41,713 nucleotides of DNA, from contig CANRIP010000026.1 of the NCBI GenBank assembly GCA_947630715.1, positions 1-41,713 on the forward strand. Reading direction: 5' to 3'. The translations under genes were made by a program, and so were the position numbers. The stretch comes from an uncultured Acetatifactor sp. GTDB taxonomy: Bacteria > Bacillota > Clostridia > Lachnospirales > Lachnospiraceae. How positions within the stretch are numbered: position 1 is the first letter of the stretch; each line of letters begins with the position of its first letter. The notes beneath the pieces are model-generated. The model saw only the letters and a list, made by a program, of their open reading frames with translations, made no database searches and had not been told where the DNA came from. Shown here piece by piece: positions 6,418 to 15,009 of the stretch.

Positions 6418-7107
6418 ATGACGTATGCGGATCATTTTACCATCCGTTCCATGGGGGAGCTGATGGACTTGATTGAGGAAATGGGATTTGTCCCCTTTTT
6501 CCAAAATGAGGTGGAAGGGTTTTCCCTGGAGGAACATATTGCGCCGGAGCGCTGGTATGGCGGAGACGAAAGCTTTTGGGACGCATGGGAATGGAAGGGC
6601 CCGGTAATCCGGCAGATGAAATGCGCCTATGGAAAGTTCCTTCGCAATAAGGCGATGTACGTCAGCTCGGAGTGGTTTCCTGATTTCGCCAATTACAGAA
6701 GGAACGGCTACGATTTTGACGCAAGATATGAAGACGGCCTTGCGCTGTTTTCCGATAAGGAATTGTATGAACTGCTGGACGCGGACGCCCCTGTCCTGTC
6801 CAAAACGCTCAAGCGGGCGGGCCATTACGGCAAAAACGGGCGAAAGGGGTTTGACGGCGGGATCACACGGCTGCAGAGACAGTGTTATGTGGTAATCAGC
6901 GATTTCCGGTACGCTTCCGATCAACAGGGGAACAGGTACGGCTGGGGGATTGCGGAATACTCCACCCCGGAAAAATTTTGGGGGAAGACATTCACGGATC
7001 AGGTTTACCGGCGTACGCCGGAGGAATCCTGTGAGAAACTGCTGCGCCAATTCCGGAAAATCCTGCCGGATGCGTCCGAGGCGCAGCTTGGGAAAATGAT
7101 CCGGTAA
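6418..7107 (+). CDS. AlkZ-related protein of unknown function
   Basis: A 229-residue soluble protein with no signal peptide or membrane segment. The sequence is rich in aromatic residues (EWKGPVIRQMKCAYGKF, SSEWFPDFANYRRNGYDF) and resembles a Firmicutes family that databases call AlkZ-related, after distant similarity to the YcaQ/AlkZ DNA glycosylase winged-helix fold. Enzymatic activity has not been shown to my knowledge. The start at 6418 follows AAAGGGAGG by about six bases and a predicted promoter. Upstream in-frame codons lie in the promoter region and were excluded. It stands alone, divergent from the sigma factor pair. The family name is recalled from memory and is the weakest part of this entry. 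Confidence 0.7.
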   Translation: MTYADHFTIRSMGELMDLIEEMGFVPFFQNEVEGFSLEEHIAPERWYGGDESFWDAWEWKGPVIRQMKCAYGKFLRNKAMYVSSEWFPDFANYRRNGYDFDARYEDGLALFSDKELYELLDADAPVLSKTLKRAGHYGKNGRKGFDGGITRLQRQCYVVISDFRYASDQQGNRYGWGIAEYSTPEKFWGKTFTDQVYRRTPEESCEKLLRQFRKILPDASEAQLGKMIR

Positions 7108-7141
7108 GTGGAAAGGACGGGAAGGGAGCCGCCCCTTGCGG

Positions 7142-7167
7142 GTTCCGGCATGTTCCCTGGCCGGAAC
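7142..7167 (+). terminator. Hairpin after the AlkZ-related gene
   Basis: GTTCCGGC (7142-7149) pairs perfectly with GCCGGAAC (7160-7167). No T run follows on the plus strand, so termination is uncertain. Confidence 0.4.
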
Positions 7168-7170
7168 ATC

Positions 7171-7209
7171 AAAAAAGACGCCCTGCCGGCCGGGACTGGC
7201 TGACAGGGC
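7171..7209 (-). terminator. Terminator of the SDR gene
   Basis: Read on the minus strand, GCCCTG (7209-7204) pairs with CAGGGC (7185-7180) with an inner GCC/GGC stem, followed by GTC and a run of six T at 7176-7171. It lies 11 bp beyond the SDR stop codon. Confidence 0.75.
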
Positions 7210-7219
7210 ATTTGCTTGC

Positions 7220-7978
7220 TTACAGGCTTGCGCCGAAGTCGGTCACCATGATCTGTCCGGTCATGGCGCGGGACTCGTCGCTGGCAAGGAACAGAAGGAT
7301 ATTTGCCACATCCTCGGCCTTGCAGGGCTGTGTGCGCAGATTGGAATGGGTGGACATAGCGCCGAACATATCCTGATCCAGTTGATCCGCCTTCATGGAG
7401 GAGGTCATCGGGGTCACGATGGTGCCGGGGCAGACCGCATTACAGCGGATGCCCTGCGCCTGAAAGCGCAGCGCGGTATGCTTGGTCACGCCGATAATGG
7501 CGGCCTTGGAGGATACATATGCCGCGCCGCCGCAGCCCTCATAACCCGCTACGGAAGCAACGTTCACAATGCTGGCTCCTGCGGCCATCCGTTTGCTGGC
7601 TGCGCGCATGCAGCGCATGGTTCCCTTTTGGTTGGTTTCTACGATTCTGTCCAGATCCTCGTCCGTGTAGCGGTCGATGGGCTTCAGGCCTTCTTCCAGA
7701 ATTCCCGCATTGTTGACCAGAATATCGATCCTGCCGAATTGATCCATGACTGTCTGCATCAGCCGTTCCGGATCCTCCGGTTTGGAAATGTCGGTGGAGA
7801 CGGCCAGCACGGATCCTCCCGCCTGTCGGATCTCGTTGGCGATCTGCTCCAGAGCCGCCTCTCTGCGGGCGGTGATGATCACGGTCGCGCCCTCCGCGGC
7901 AAACAGTTTTGCGGTTGCCGCTCCCACTCCGGAATTTCCTCCGGTGATTACGGCCACTTTGTCTTTTAATCGGTTCAT
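7220..7978 (-). CDS. SDR-family NAD(P)-dependent oxidoreductase
   Basis: A 252-residue classical short-chain dehydrogenase/reductase. The Rossmann glycine motif TGGNSGVG is at about 12-19, the NNAG structural motif near 90, and the catalytic Ser (VNVASVAG, about 140), Tyr and Lys (YVSSK, about 154-158) are present. The PGTIVTPM segment after strand 6 is also typical. Members reduce or oxidise sugars, sterols, 3-oxoacyl groups and others. The substrate cannot be deduced, and the gene is not in an operon. An AGGAGG site precedes the ATG, and a consensus promoter (TTGACA, 17 bp, TACAAT) lies just upstream. Confidence 0.93.
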   Translation of the reverse strand: MNRLKDKVAVITGGNSGVGAATAKLFAAEGATVIITARREAALEQIANEIRQAGGSVLAVSTDISKPEDPERLMQTVMDQFGRIDILVNNAGILEEGLKPIDRYTDEDLDRIVETNQKGTMRCMRAASKRMAAGASIVNVASVAGYEGCGGAAYVSSKAAIIGVTKHTALRFQAQGIRCNAVCPGTIVTPMTSSMKADQLDQDMFGAMSTHSNLRTQPCKAEDVANILLFLASDESRAMTGQIMVTDFGASL

Positions 7979-8007
7979 AGCATCCTCCTTTTTGAAACTT
8001 TTTTTGT

Positions 8008-8036
8008 ATTGTATCGAATTTATGGCGCAATGTCAA
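8008..8036 (-). promoter_or_regulatory. Consensus promoter of the SDR gene
   Basis: On the minus strand TTGACA (8036-8031) and TACAAT (8013-8008) are separated by exactly 17 bp, 30 bp before the SDR start codon. Confidence 0.85.
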
Positions 8037-8091
8037 TGAGGCACAGGGCGTTTTCCCTTCTGGGGCGGTTTCCGACAGGGGAACCGGTTGG

Positions 8092-9711
8092 TTAAGAATG
8101 CGCCGGATCGGCATCGGCGCGGAAACAAAACACATTCCAGGAAAGGGGTTTGAGCCTTGCGGTCAGATAGCCGTCCCGGAAAACCGCGGAGGTCTCCTGG
8201 CGGGGCTGGATCCGGTCGGGCGTTTCATAGCTGTTTCGGGCGTCGAAATCCTCGCTGTATAACGCCAGGTGTTTCAGGAAGGTACAGTCCCGAAAAGCGG
8301 ACACATTGATTTCCAGAGGATAGTCCTCCTGGGGATTTTTATTCAGGACAAAGAGATGGAGAGCGCCCTCTTTCCGCTCCCAGGCGCAGGCCGCATCCAC
8401 CCAGTTTACCCCTTCCTTGTCCGGATATTCGGAGGTATCGTTGATGGCGTAACCCGGAATGTCGAAGGTTTCTCCCTCCACCGCGGTTTCCAGGGACATT
8501 CCCTTTGCGTACTGCATCAGTTGGGTCAGCACATAATGGGATGCGGATTTCCAAACATGATCATGGTTGGAGGAACAGAGGGCGTTCAACCCGCTGGTCA
8601 TACAGCCGATTTTGACCCGGTCCGCGTGGTGCAGGAAAGCAAGCTGCGTGGAGGCCAATGTGAGGGCGTGGAGCATGTCGCCGCCGGGGAAGACCCGTTC
8701 CTCCATGCGGTCGGGATCGTGCCGCACATATTTGCGCTCAGGGTCGAAACGGTAGTGGGTTGCCGCCATATTGTGGGGGCCGTAGCCGGGGTGCAGCCGG
8801 GCGTTGGGAATGGCCATGGTGCCGTATTCGTCGAAGGAAATCATCATCTTTTTGGGGGAGCGCATTTTGGTCTGAACCAGATCGCACATGGCGATTTCCG
8901 TCCGAATGAAATCTTCGTAGAACACGGAGCCCCCCAGGAGAGCTTTAAAATCACCGGGCGGGGCGATGTGGTAGTGGTGCAGGGAGAGATAGTCCACGGT
9001 TTCATAGCACTGGGAGAAAACCTCCTCCTCCCACTGAGGATAATGCGCCATAAACGGGGCGGAGGAACCGCAGACGGCGGTTTCGATGGTTTCATCCACC
9101 CATTTCATCGCCTTGGAGGTTTCGTTGCACAGGACGCCGTAGCCTTTTGGATCCTTCTCCCAGGAGCCAAGCTGCCAGGGCCCGTCCATCTCGTTCCCCA
9201 GGTACCAGGTTTTGACCCTGTACGGTTTCTCATGGCCGTTTTTTCGGCGCAGGTCCGACCACCAGGTGCCGCCTTCGTGGTTGGTGTATTCCACCAGATC
9301 GATGGCATCCTGAAGGCCGCCGGTGCCCAGATTGACGGTGTACAAAGGCTCCGCCCCGATTTTTTCCGCCCACTGAAGGTATTCGTCATGTCCCACCTCG
9401 TTGGTGATATACTGATGCCACGCCATATCCAAATGCGCTTTTCTGCCTTCCCTGGGGCCGATGGAATCCTTCCAGTTCCAGCAGGAAACATAGTTGCCTC
9501 CCGGAAGACGGACGGCGATGAGCCCCGCCTCCTTCAGTCCCTGCATCCAGTCCTGGCGGAACCCCTGTTCATCCGCCGAGGGATGCTTGGGGTTGTACAT
9601 GGAGCCGTTTACCATGGCGCCGATGGGTTCCAGAAAAGCGCTGAACAGCCTGGGAGATATTTCGCCCACTGTAAACAGGGGATGTACGGTAATCTTTGTT
9701 TTCCGAGCCAT
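8092..9711 (-). CDS. GH51 alpha-L-arabinofuranosidase
   Basis: A 539-residue intracellular glycoside hydrolase family 51 enzyme that removes terminal alpha-L-arabinofuranosyl groups from arabinan and arabinoxylan oligosaccharides. The (beta/alpha)8 barrel shows the acid/base Glu in TWYLGNEMDGPW and the nucleophile Glu in MISFDEYGTM. The FLEPIGAMVNGSMYNPKHPSAD start and RLPGGNYVSCWNWKDSIGP are family hallmarks. A C-terminal beta-sandwich ends the protein. No signal peptide is present, so substrates are imported oligosaccharides. The start at 9711 (MARKTK) follows GGAGGACC. A longer frame to 9777 would begin inside the -35 box and is rejected. It belongs functionally with the GH127/isomerase/kinase cluster 24 kb away. 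Confidence 0.95.
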   Translation of the reverse strand: MARKTKITVHPLFTVGEISPRLFSAFLEPIGAMVNGSMYNPKHPSADEQGFRQDWMQGLKEAGLIAVRLPGGNYVSCWNWKDSIGPREGRKAHLDMAWHQYITNEVGHDEYLQWAEKIGAEPLYTVNLGTGGLQDAIDLVEYTNHEGGTWWSDLRRKNGHEKPYRVKTWYLGNEMDGPWQLGSWEKDPKGYGVLCNETSKAMKWVDETIETAVCGSSAPFMAHYPQWEEEVFSQCYETVDYLSLHHYHIAPPGDFKALLGGSVFYEDFIRTEIAMCDLVQTKMRSPKKMMISFDEYGTMAIPNARLHPGYGPHNMAATHYRFDPERKYVRHDPDRMEERVFPGGDMLHALTLASTQLAFLHHADRVKIGCMTSGLNALCSSNHDHVWKSASHYVLTQLMQYAKGMSLETAVEGETFDIPGYAINDTSEYPDKEGVNWVDAACAWERKEGALHLFVLNKNPQEDYPLEINVSAFRDCTFLKHLALYSEDFDARNSYETPDRIQPRQETSAVFRDGYLTARLKPLSWNVFCFRADADPAHS

Positions 9712-9748
9712 ATGCGGTCCTCCGTTTCCGTGATCAGATGTTGAAATC

Positions 9749-9777
9749 ATCATATCATAGAAACGGATTTCTGCCAA
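9749..9777 (-). promoter_or_regulatory. Predicted promoter of the GH51 gene
   Basis: On the minus strand TTGGCA (9777-9772) and TATGAT (9754-9749) are separated by 17 bp. Its position fixes the GH51 start downstream at 9711. Confidence 0.8.
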
Positions 9778-9825
9778 TGAGCCCCAGGGGAATTATTTTG
9801 AAAAAAATGGGTATCCTGAAAGCTT

Positions 9826-10392
9826 ATGAAAGAACATGCCAATCCTCATTCCTTTGATTATTATGTGCTGTTGTTTTTCCTGCTGGCTTTTGTGGGATGG
9901 CTCTGGGAAGTGCTCTTGTTTCTGGCGATGGATCACGCGTTTATCAACAGAGGGGTATACAGGGGGCCGTATCTGCCGGTGTACGGGGCGGGAGGGCTCC
10001 TTTTGTGCTTTTTGCTCCGGCGTCTCCAAAAGAAACCTGCCGTGGTGATGCTTTTGTCCATGGGAATCTGCTCGGCGCTGGAATACGCTACCGGCTTTTT
10101 CCTGGAGATGCTCTGGGGCATCCGGTGGTGGGATTACAGCGGGCATTTTATGAATCTGCACGGCAGGATCTGTCTGGCGGGCGCTTTGCTCTTTGGCCTG
10201 AGCGGGGTGCTGCTGATCTGTTTTTTCCTTCCGATGTACGAAAAATGGTATCAAAAAATCCCGGTGGCCTGGAGGATGGGGCTGATGCTGGGGCTGATGG
10301 CGGTATTTGTGCTGGATGCCACCTACGCGGCGGTGAAACCCAACACAGGCGAGGGCATTACCTGGACGGCGGAGAGCGATGCTTCATTTTAA
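9826..10392 (+). CDS. CmpB-type putative ABC transporter permease (membrane protein)
   Basis: A 188-residue integral membrane protein with about four or five hydrophobic segments (near 12-35, 50-65, 72-95, 115-140, 148-170). It matches the family called putative ABC-transporter type IV (ABC_trans_CmpB). Family signatures are FVGWLWEV, INRGVYRGPYLPVYGAGG, EYATGFFLEMLWGIRWWDYS and LHGRICL. Despite the name no ATPase partner is encoded nearby and the transport function is unproven. The ribosome binding site is weak (GAAAG), so expression may be low. It is convergent with the DUF305 gene, and the space between holds a tandem repeat. Confidence 0.8.
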   Translation: MKEHANPHSFDYYVLLFFLLAFVGWLWEVLLFLAMDHAFINRGVYRGPYLPVYGAGGLLLCFLLRRLQKKPAVVMLLSMGICSALEYATGFFLEMLWGIRWWDYSGHFMNLHGRICLAGALLFGLSGVLLICFFLPMYEKWYQKIPVAWRMGLMLGLMAVFVLDATYAAVKPNTGEGITWTAESDASF

Positions 10393-10415
10393 GACCTGTT
10401 TATGGGACACATATG

Positions 10416-10522
10416 CCGCGCCATTGGGAAGAAGGGCCCTGCCCTGCTTGCCGCGCCATTTGGAAGAAGGGCTCTGCCCTGCTTGCTACGTCTTTTGGAG
10501 GAAGGGCCCTGCCTTACTCTTG
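10416..10522. repeat. Three tandem 35-37-bp repeats between convergent genes
   Basis: Units at 10416-10450, 10451-10485 and 10486-10522 share TTGGAAGAAGGGCCCTGCC-like cores. The first two differ at two positions and the third is more diverged. The third overlaps the last codons of the minus-strand DUF305 gene. There are no spacers between units, so this is a minisatellite and not a CRISPR. Confidence 0.8.
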
Positions 10523-11083
10523 CAGACAGCGCAGCAACTGGCGCATTTCCTCGATCCCCTTGGTCTGGGAGGAAATAATCGCCTCCAGAATGGGGGCAAG
10601 GCCGGGGCAGATACAGTATCTCAGGGCGTTTTCGCACATGCCGATGGCTCCTTCATGGTGGGGGATCATTTCCCGGATGAAATTGGCGCCGATTTGGTTA
10701 TCCGCACAGGCGGTTTCCATGCCGTGGAACATCACCCGGGTTACCTGCTGGTACCGCCTGTTGTACAGGTTCAGATCCTGGCAGCTATTGGTGTCGCGGG
10801 AGCACTGGCCGAACACGCTCTGCATATTCTGAATGCTGCGGGTCTGGGCGGATATGATATCCGCGGCGATCCGGCGCAGCGTCTGGTTATCCGTGTACGG
10901 CAGGACGTTCCGGCACATTTCGATGGCGGCCTGATGGTGAGGGATCATCTGAAGAATAAAATTGCGGGAGATACTGTCGTCCGTTTTCACGCATTCCATA
11001 TTCCGGATCATGTTGTCCAGAATTTCATAAAACCGCGTCAAATAATCTTTGGTACAGTCGTTGAACCGATATTGATTTGTCAT
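10514..11083 (-). CDS. Twin-DUF305 domain protein
   Basis: A 189-residue protein with two copies of the DUF305 motif, ILQMIPHHQAAIEM (about 45-58) and IREMIPHHEGAIGM (about 138-151). DUF305 is a helical-bundle ferritin-like fold whose His/Met residues have been linked to metal (copper) handling in some bacteria. No signal peptide is seen, unlike many exported members, so a cytoplasmic or spore/coat role is possible. Cysteines are scattered through the second half. The ATG at 11083 is taken as start. The ribosome binding site (AGGGGCC) is imperfect. The gene follows the LytTR regulator on the same strand after 92 bp, so they may form an operon. Confidence 0.78.
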   Translation of the reverse strand: MTNQYRFNDCTKDYLTRFYEILDNMIRNMECVKTDDSISRNFILQMIPHHQAAIEMCRNVLPYTDNQTLRRIAADIISAQTRSIQNMQSVFGQCSRDTNSCQDLNLYNRRYQQVTRVMFHGMETACADNQIGANFIREMIPHHEGAIGMCENALRYCICPGLAPILEAIISSQTKGIEEMRQLLRCLQE

Positions 11084-11175
11084 GTCTGGCCCCTGTAAAC
11101 GGGTTTTCTCGTTCCTTATTTTATGCAAAGCCTGTGGCCCTGTGCCTGTCATCCCCGAGAGCGCCGGGACAGACG

Positions 11176-11811
11176 CTACTGTTCCGCACTTTTCCCCAGA
11201 AGCATCTTTTTGATCCCGGTGTACTTCTTCTCCGGAAGGGGCAGCTCGGTCCCGTCGGACAGGGTCAGCGCAAAGCGCCGGATATGGATCACATGGGCGG
11301 GGTTGACCAGATATCCGGAATGTATCCGCAGAAACAGTCCCGGATATCGGTCCTGGATCCGCGTCAGGGTGTCCCGGATGGTGACAACGCCGTCTTGTGT
11401 GTGGATCTGCAGTTTGGAGGAGCGCTTGATGGTGGAGAAATATAAAATGTGGGAGGAGGCGATCCGATGGACGCACCGGTCCACCGCCTGAACGGTGACA
11501 GCCTGTTCCGGGGACGCGGGAGAGGGATACGGTCTGGATACGGTTTCATAGTGGACGGGATAAATCGTGTCCCGCTGATCGTATTCCCAGGCGTTGCTGA
11601 TGTGGAGACAGACGATCTCCGGCCGGGCCTGCGACCCCTGGGCGGTTTTTCTTCTGGGGATACGCCAGGTATAGTGCAGCCGCTGGTCGTGCATATCCGT
11701 ATTGCCGCTGGGATAATGGGTGTACACGTCATAGTGCAGCAGGACTTCGGCCACATGGGCGTCGGCGGAGACGCACAACACCCTGATATCGCCCAGGGTA
11801 TATGAAATCAT
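11176..11811 (-). CDS. LytTR-domain DNA-binding regulator
   Basis: About 211 residues. The C-terminal 100 form a LytTR DNA-binding domain: HRIASSHILYFSTIKRSSKL, then TIRDTLTRIQDRYPGLFLRIHSGYLVNP and IRRFALTLSDGTELPLPEKKY. The first 110 residues match no receiver or other domain I recognise. There is no DD...K receiver signature, so it is not a standard LytTR response regulator. The start is uncertain. ATG at 11811 (MISYTLGD) is the simplest choice, with 11826 and a TTG at 11868 also possible, and none has a strong ribosome binding site. Its 5' end lies against and partly over the truncated HD-GYP remnant on the opposite strand, so a rearrangement may have removed part of its original upstream region. 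Confidence 0.75.
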   Translation of the reverse strand: MISYTLGDIRVLCVSADAHVAEVLLHYDVYTHYPSGNTDMHDQRLHYTWRIPRRKTAQGSQARPEIVCLHISNAWEYDQRDTIYPVHYETVSRPYPSPASPEQAVTVQAVDRCVHRIASSHILYFSTIKRSSKLQIHTQDGVVTIRDTLTRIQDRYPGLFLRIHSGYLVNPAHVIHIRRFALTLSDGTELPLPEKKYTGIKKMLLGKSAEQ

Positions 11812-12148
11812 CAAATCCCATCCCATCCTGGGGGAAAAAATTCTGAAAAGAATTCCCGACTTTCCCAAATTGCTGACGGGGGCCAGATATCATCATGAGC
11901 GATATGACGGCAGGGGCTATCCGGACGGGCTGGCAGGCAGCGACATCCCCGTGGAGGCCCGTATGATTGCCGTGGCCGACGCTTACGACGCCATGAGCTC
12001 CAGAAGGAGCTACCGGGATGTGCTGCCGCAGGCGCAGGTTCGCGCGGAGATGGAGGAGGGGAAGGGAACTCAGTTTGATCCGGTCTTTGCGGACATCATG
12101 CTGTACATGATCGACGAGGACAAGGATTACCAAATGAGGGAGAAATAG
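11798..12148 (+). pseudogene. 5'-truncated HD-GYP phosphodiesterase remnant
   Basis: The plus-strand reading from about 11798 matches only the C-terminal third of an HD-GYP cyclic-di-GMP phosphodiesterase domain: VYEIIKSHPILGEKILKRI, GARYHHERYDGRGYPDGL, then IPVEARMIAVADAYDAMSS. The N-terminal half, including the first HD metal ligands and the GYP-preceding helices, is missing. Upstream sequence in this frame does not match and meets a stop near 11734. The fragment ends eight bases before the next histidine kinase start, so it was probably once the first gene of that operon. A short peptide could still be made from TTG 11870, but it could not form the active site. Confidence 0.75.
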
Positions 12149-12156
12149 GGGGAAAT

Positions 12157-15009
12157 ATGTACGAAAAAGAAAACAAACGGGTGTCCCATCTGATTATTCT
12201 GCTCAGCTATACCCTTTTTACAGTGGCCCTGCTGCTGGAGGGGATCCTGCTGAGATGGGACATCAGAGTGATTCTGGAACTGCTGGTGGGACTGATTGTA
12301 TGCTGGGCCCTGCATATTACGGATAAGGCGCCGGACTCCGTAGAGAGGTGGCTGTATTTTGCCTTTGCCATGATGGGATTCGTTTTTTACGGCAGGCATG
12401 AGACAAGCCTGTACGATCTGGCGCCGGTGATGATTGTATTGATTTTGGTTTATTTTGCCGCGGACGCCCACGATATGATACGGTTTTGCCCGGTGGTGTA
12501 CTTCGCGGTTCTTCTCTACGGCCTTTTGTTTCAGTACAGAGACGCCTTTGTGGTCACGCCCCTTTCCGTTTCCAGGCTGCTGCTGCATGGGGCGCTTGTG
12601 TGCGTGGCCGCCTATATGACCAAAATCATGGCCGACAGGCGAAACAGCGAGATGAAGGATACAAAGGCCCGGATCCTGGAACTGGAGGAATCCAGCCGCC
12701 GCACGGAAGATTTCCTCACCAATGTGTCCCATGAACTGCGCACGCCTGTGAATGCGGTGACGGGCCTTACCTCCGTGATGCTGAAAAGTGAAACCGACAG
12801 CGTCAGGAGGGAAAATCTGTTGTCCGTGCAGAAGGCGGGTTACAGGCTGTTCGGGCAGATTGAGGACATTCTGGACTATACGGAGATCGACGCGGGCAGG
12901 ATTGTGCTGAGCGAAGACTCCTATATGCTTTCCTCCCTGATCAACGATATGATCACCGAGCAGTATGCCATTGAAGAAAAGAAGGGTGTGGAATTGATCT
13001 TCGATGTGGAGGCAAAAATTCCCGCCATGCTGTCCGGGGACGGGAAAAAGATCAAAAAGATCCTCAAACACCTGGTGAACAACGCCGTGAAGTTTACGGA
13101 GGAAGGCGGGGTTTATGTGAGAATCTACGCCCTTCCCAAGCCTTACGGGATCAATCTGTGCATACAGGTGACGGACACCGGCATCGGCATGAGCGCGGAG
13201 AGTCTGTCCAGAATTACGGAGAAATTTTACCAGTCCAGCAGAGGGCGCGACCGCCGGGCGGGCGGCCTGGGCCTGGGACTTCCCATCGTGTACGGCCTGG
13301 TGGCCGTCATGGACGGCTTTGTGCATATAGAAAGCCAGCCGGGGAAGGGGACGACGGTTACGGTCAGCATCCCTCAGAAGGTGGTGGACGATTCGCCGGG
13401 AATGTCCGTAAAAAATCCCGCGGGTCTGTGCCTTGCCTGCTACCTGATGCCTGAGAAATACAAGGTCCCGGAGGTGCGCAGGTTCTATGACGACATGATC
13501 ACCCACATAGCCAGAGGGCTGGACGTTACGGCGCATCGGGTGTTCCGGCAGGACGAGCTGGACAATCTGGTTTCCATGTACCGTCTGACCCATCTGTTCC
13601 TTGCCAGAGAAGAATATGAAAAGGATCCCGAATACTTTGAAAATCTTGACCGGGAAATCGTGGTGACCGTTGTGGCGGATCAGGCCCTGTGGGTGAAGGA
13701 AGGCAGCAGGGTCAAGATTCTCCCCAAGCCCTTTTACTGTTTCCCGCTGGTCAATGTGTTAAATTCTTCCGCGGAAGACGATGGGAACGGGTTCCAGAAC
13801 AAAAGAATGATTTGCCCCGGCGTCAGGGTGCTGGTGGTGGACGATGAGCCGATGAACCGGCTGGTCGCGGAAGGCATTTTGAAAGATTATCAGATGAGCG
13901 TGGTAACCGTGTCCAGCGGCCGTGAGGCGCTGGAAATCTGTCAGACGGAGGAATTCGATCTGCTGTTTATCGACCATATGATGCCGGAGATGGACGGGGT
14001 GGAGACGCTGAAACAACTGCGCAGAATCGGCGGGGAGGCAGATCTGTTCACCGCGGTTGCCTTTACCGCCAACGCGGTTAGCGGCGCCCGGGAGATGTTT
14101 TTAAGAGAGGGCTTTGACGATTTCCTGGCCAAACCCATAGAAACGGTGGAGCTGGAGCGCGTCCTGAAAAAGCTGCTGCCAAAGACGCGGATCCGGTATA
14201 CGGAGGAAACCGTCGTCCCCGTCCGGGAGACGGATCCGGGCAAAACGGAGCCGATGGGGACGGAGAACCAGACGGAGCCGGGAGGTACGAAGAACCAGAC
14301 GGAGCCGGGGGGCACACAGACCCAGGCGGAGCCGGAGGGCGCGGCGGCGGAAACCGATGAAATCGCCCTTCTGCAAAAGGCCGGCGTCAACACCGTTTCC
14401 GGGCTCAACTACTGCCGGAACGACAAAGCGTTTTACTTGCAGCTATTGACAAAGTTTGCGGAGGACGCGCCGCTTAAGGAGGAGGATCTGCAAAGGCTGT
14501 ATGAGGAAAAGGATTACGGCAATTACCGGATCCAGGCCCATTCGCTGAAAAGCACCTCCAGGATGATCGGAGCGGATCAGCTCTCCCAGACGGCGAAGGA
14601 GATGGAGGATGCGGCAAAGGACAGCGACGCTCCCTATATCAAAACCCACCACAGGGAATTCCTGGAGGAGTATCGGGAAACGGTACGGCGGATCCGGGAG
14701 GCGGTAGGCGGAGAGCAGAAAGCCCCGGACGGCGGGCCTGTTCCGGCCGGCGGCGGGGAGGACTTGGCGAAGACGGACGGAAAGGAACTGGCGTCCTGCC
14801 TGAAGGAGCTGAAAGGGTTTCTGGATACCTATGAGGCGGACGGGGCGCAGAAGCTGCTTCAAAAACTCTGCGGCATGATTTATGGAGACACGCCGGTCAA
14901 GGACATGATCGGGGACGTGGGCCGGGATGTGACGGATTTTGAGTTTGAAAAAGCGGCCGATAAGGTCACGGCTTTGATCGGGCAAGTGGAAGGCGGTGAT
15001 ACGCAATGA
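12157..15009 (+). CDS. Hybrid sensor histidine kinase with receivers and Hpt domain
   Basis: A 950-residue membrane kinase. About six transmembrane helices occupy residues 10-155. HisKA has the phospho-acceptor His in FLTNVSHELRTP (about 192), and the ATPase domain has NNAVKFTEEGG, TDTGIGMS and GLGLGLPIV. Residues about 420-530 look like a degenerate receiver. A true receiver follows (VRVLVVDDEP, phospho-Asp in FIDHMMPEMDG about 604, Lys in DFLAKPIE). A linker with repeated TEPGGT-type units (about 690-730) precedes an Hpt domain with AHSLKSTSRMIGA (about 795). The parts for a full His-Asp-His phosphorelay are present in one chain. It lies between the HD-GYP remnant and a second hybrid kinase whose ATG overlaps its TGA (15006-15009). 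No separate output regulator is encoded nearby except LytTR. Confidence 0.93.
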   Translation: MYEKENKRVSHLIILLSYTLFTVALLLEGILLRWDIRVILELLVGLIVCWALHITDKAPDSVERWLYFAFAMMGFVFYGRHETSLYDLAPVMIVLILVYFAADAHDMIRFCPVVYFAVLLYGLLFQYRDAFVVTPLSVSRLLLHGALVCVAAYMTKIMADRRNSEMKDTKARILELEESSRRTEDFLTNVSHELRTPVNAVTGLTSVMLKSETDSVRRENLLSVQKAGYRLFGQIEDILDYTEIDAGRIVLSEDSYMLSSLINDMITEQYAIEEKKGVELIFDVEAKIPAMLSGDGKKIKKILKHLVNNAVKFTEEGGVYVRIYALPKPYGINLCIQVTDTGIGMSAESLSRITEKFYQSSRGRDRRAGGLGLGLPIVYGLVAVMDGFVHIESQPGKGTTVTVSIPQKVVDDSPGMSVKNPAGLCLACYLMPEKYKVPEVRRFYDDMITHIARGLDVTAHRVFRQDELDNLVSMYRLTHLFLAREEYEKDPEYFENLDREIVVTVVADQALWVKEGSRVKILPKPFYCFPLVNVLNSSAEDDGNGFQNKRMICPGVRVLVVDDEPMNRLVAEGILKDYQMSVVTVSSGREALEICQTEEFDLLFIDHMMPEMDGVETLKQLRRIGGEADLFTAVAFTANAVSGAREMFLREGFDDFLAKPIETVELERVLKKLLPKTRIRYTEETVVPVRETDPGKTEPMGTENQTEPGGTKNQTEPGGTQTQAEPEGAAAETDEIALLQKAGVNTVSGLNYCRNDKAFYLQLLTKFAEDAPLKEEDLQRLYEEKDYGNYRIQAHSLKSTSRMIGADQLSQTAKEMEDAAKDSDAPYIKTHHREFLEEYRETVRRIREAVGGEQKAPDGGPVPAGGGEDLAKTDGKELASCLKELKGFLDTYEADGAQKLLQKLCGMIYGDTPVKDMIGDVGRDVTDFEFEKAADKVTALIGQVEGGDTQ

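Noticed and set aside
8269..9744. A 491-codon plus-strand frame opposite GH51
   Set aside because: The GH51 frame has clear catalytic motifs and its own promoter and start. The opposite frame is Gly/His/Val-rich without family similarity.
10416..10522. Possible CRISPR array from 35-37-bp repeats
   Set aside because: No spacers between units, and the third copy is diverged and partly coding.
12127..13593. A 488-codon minus-strand frame opposite the first hybrid kinase
   Set aside because: It is the shadow of well-supported HisKA/ATPase coding sequence. Composition is His/Gln-rich and no start signal is present.
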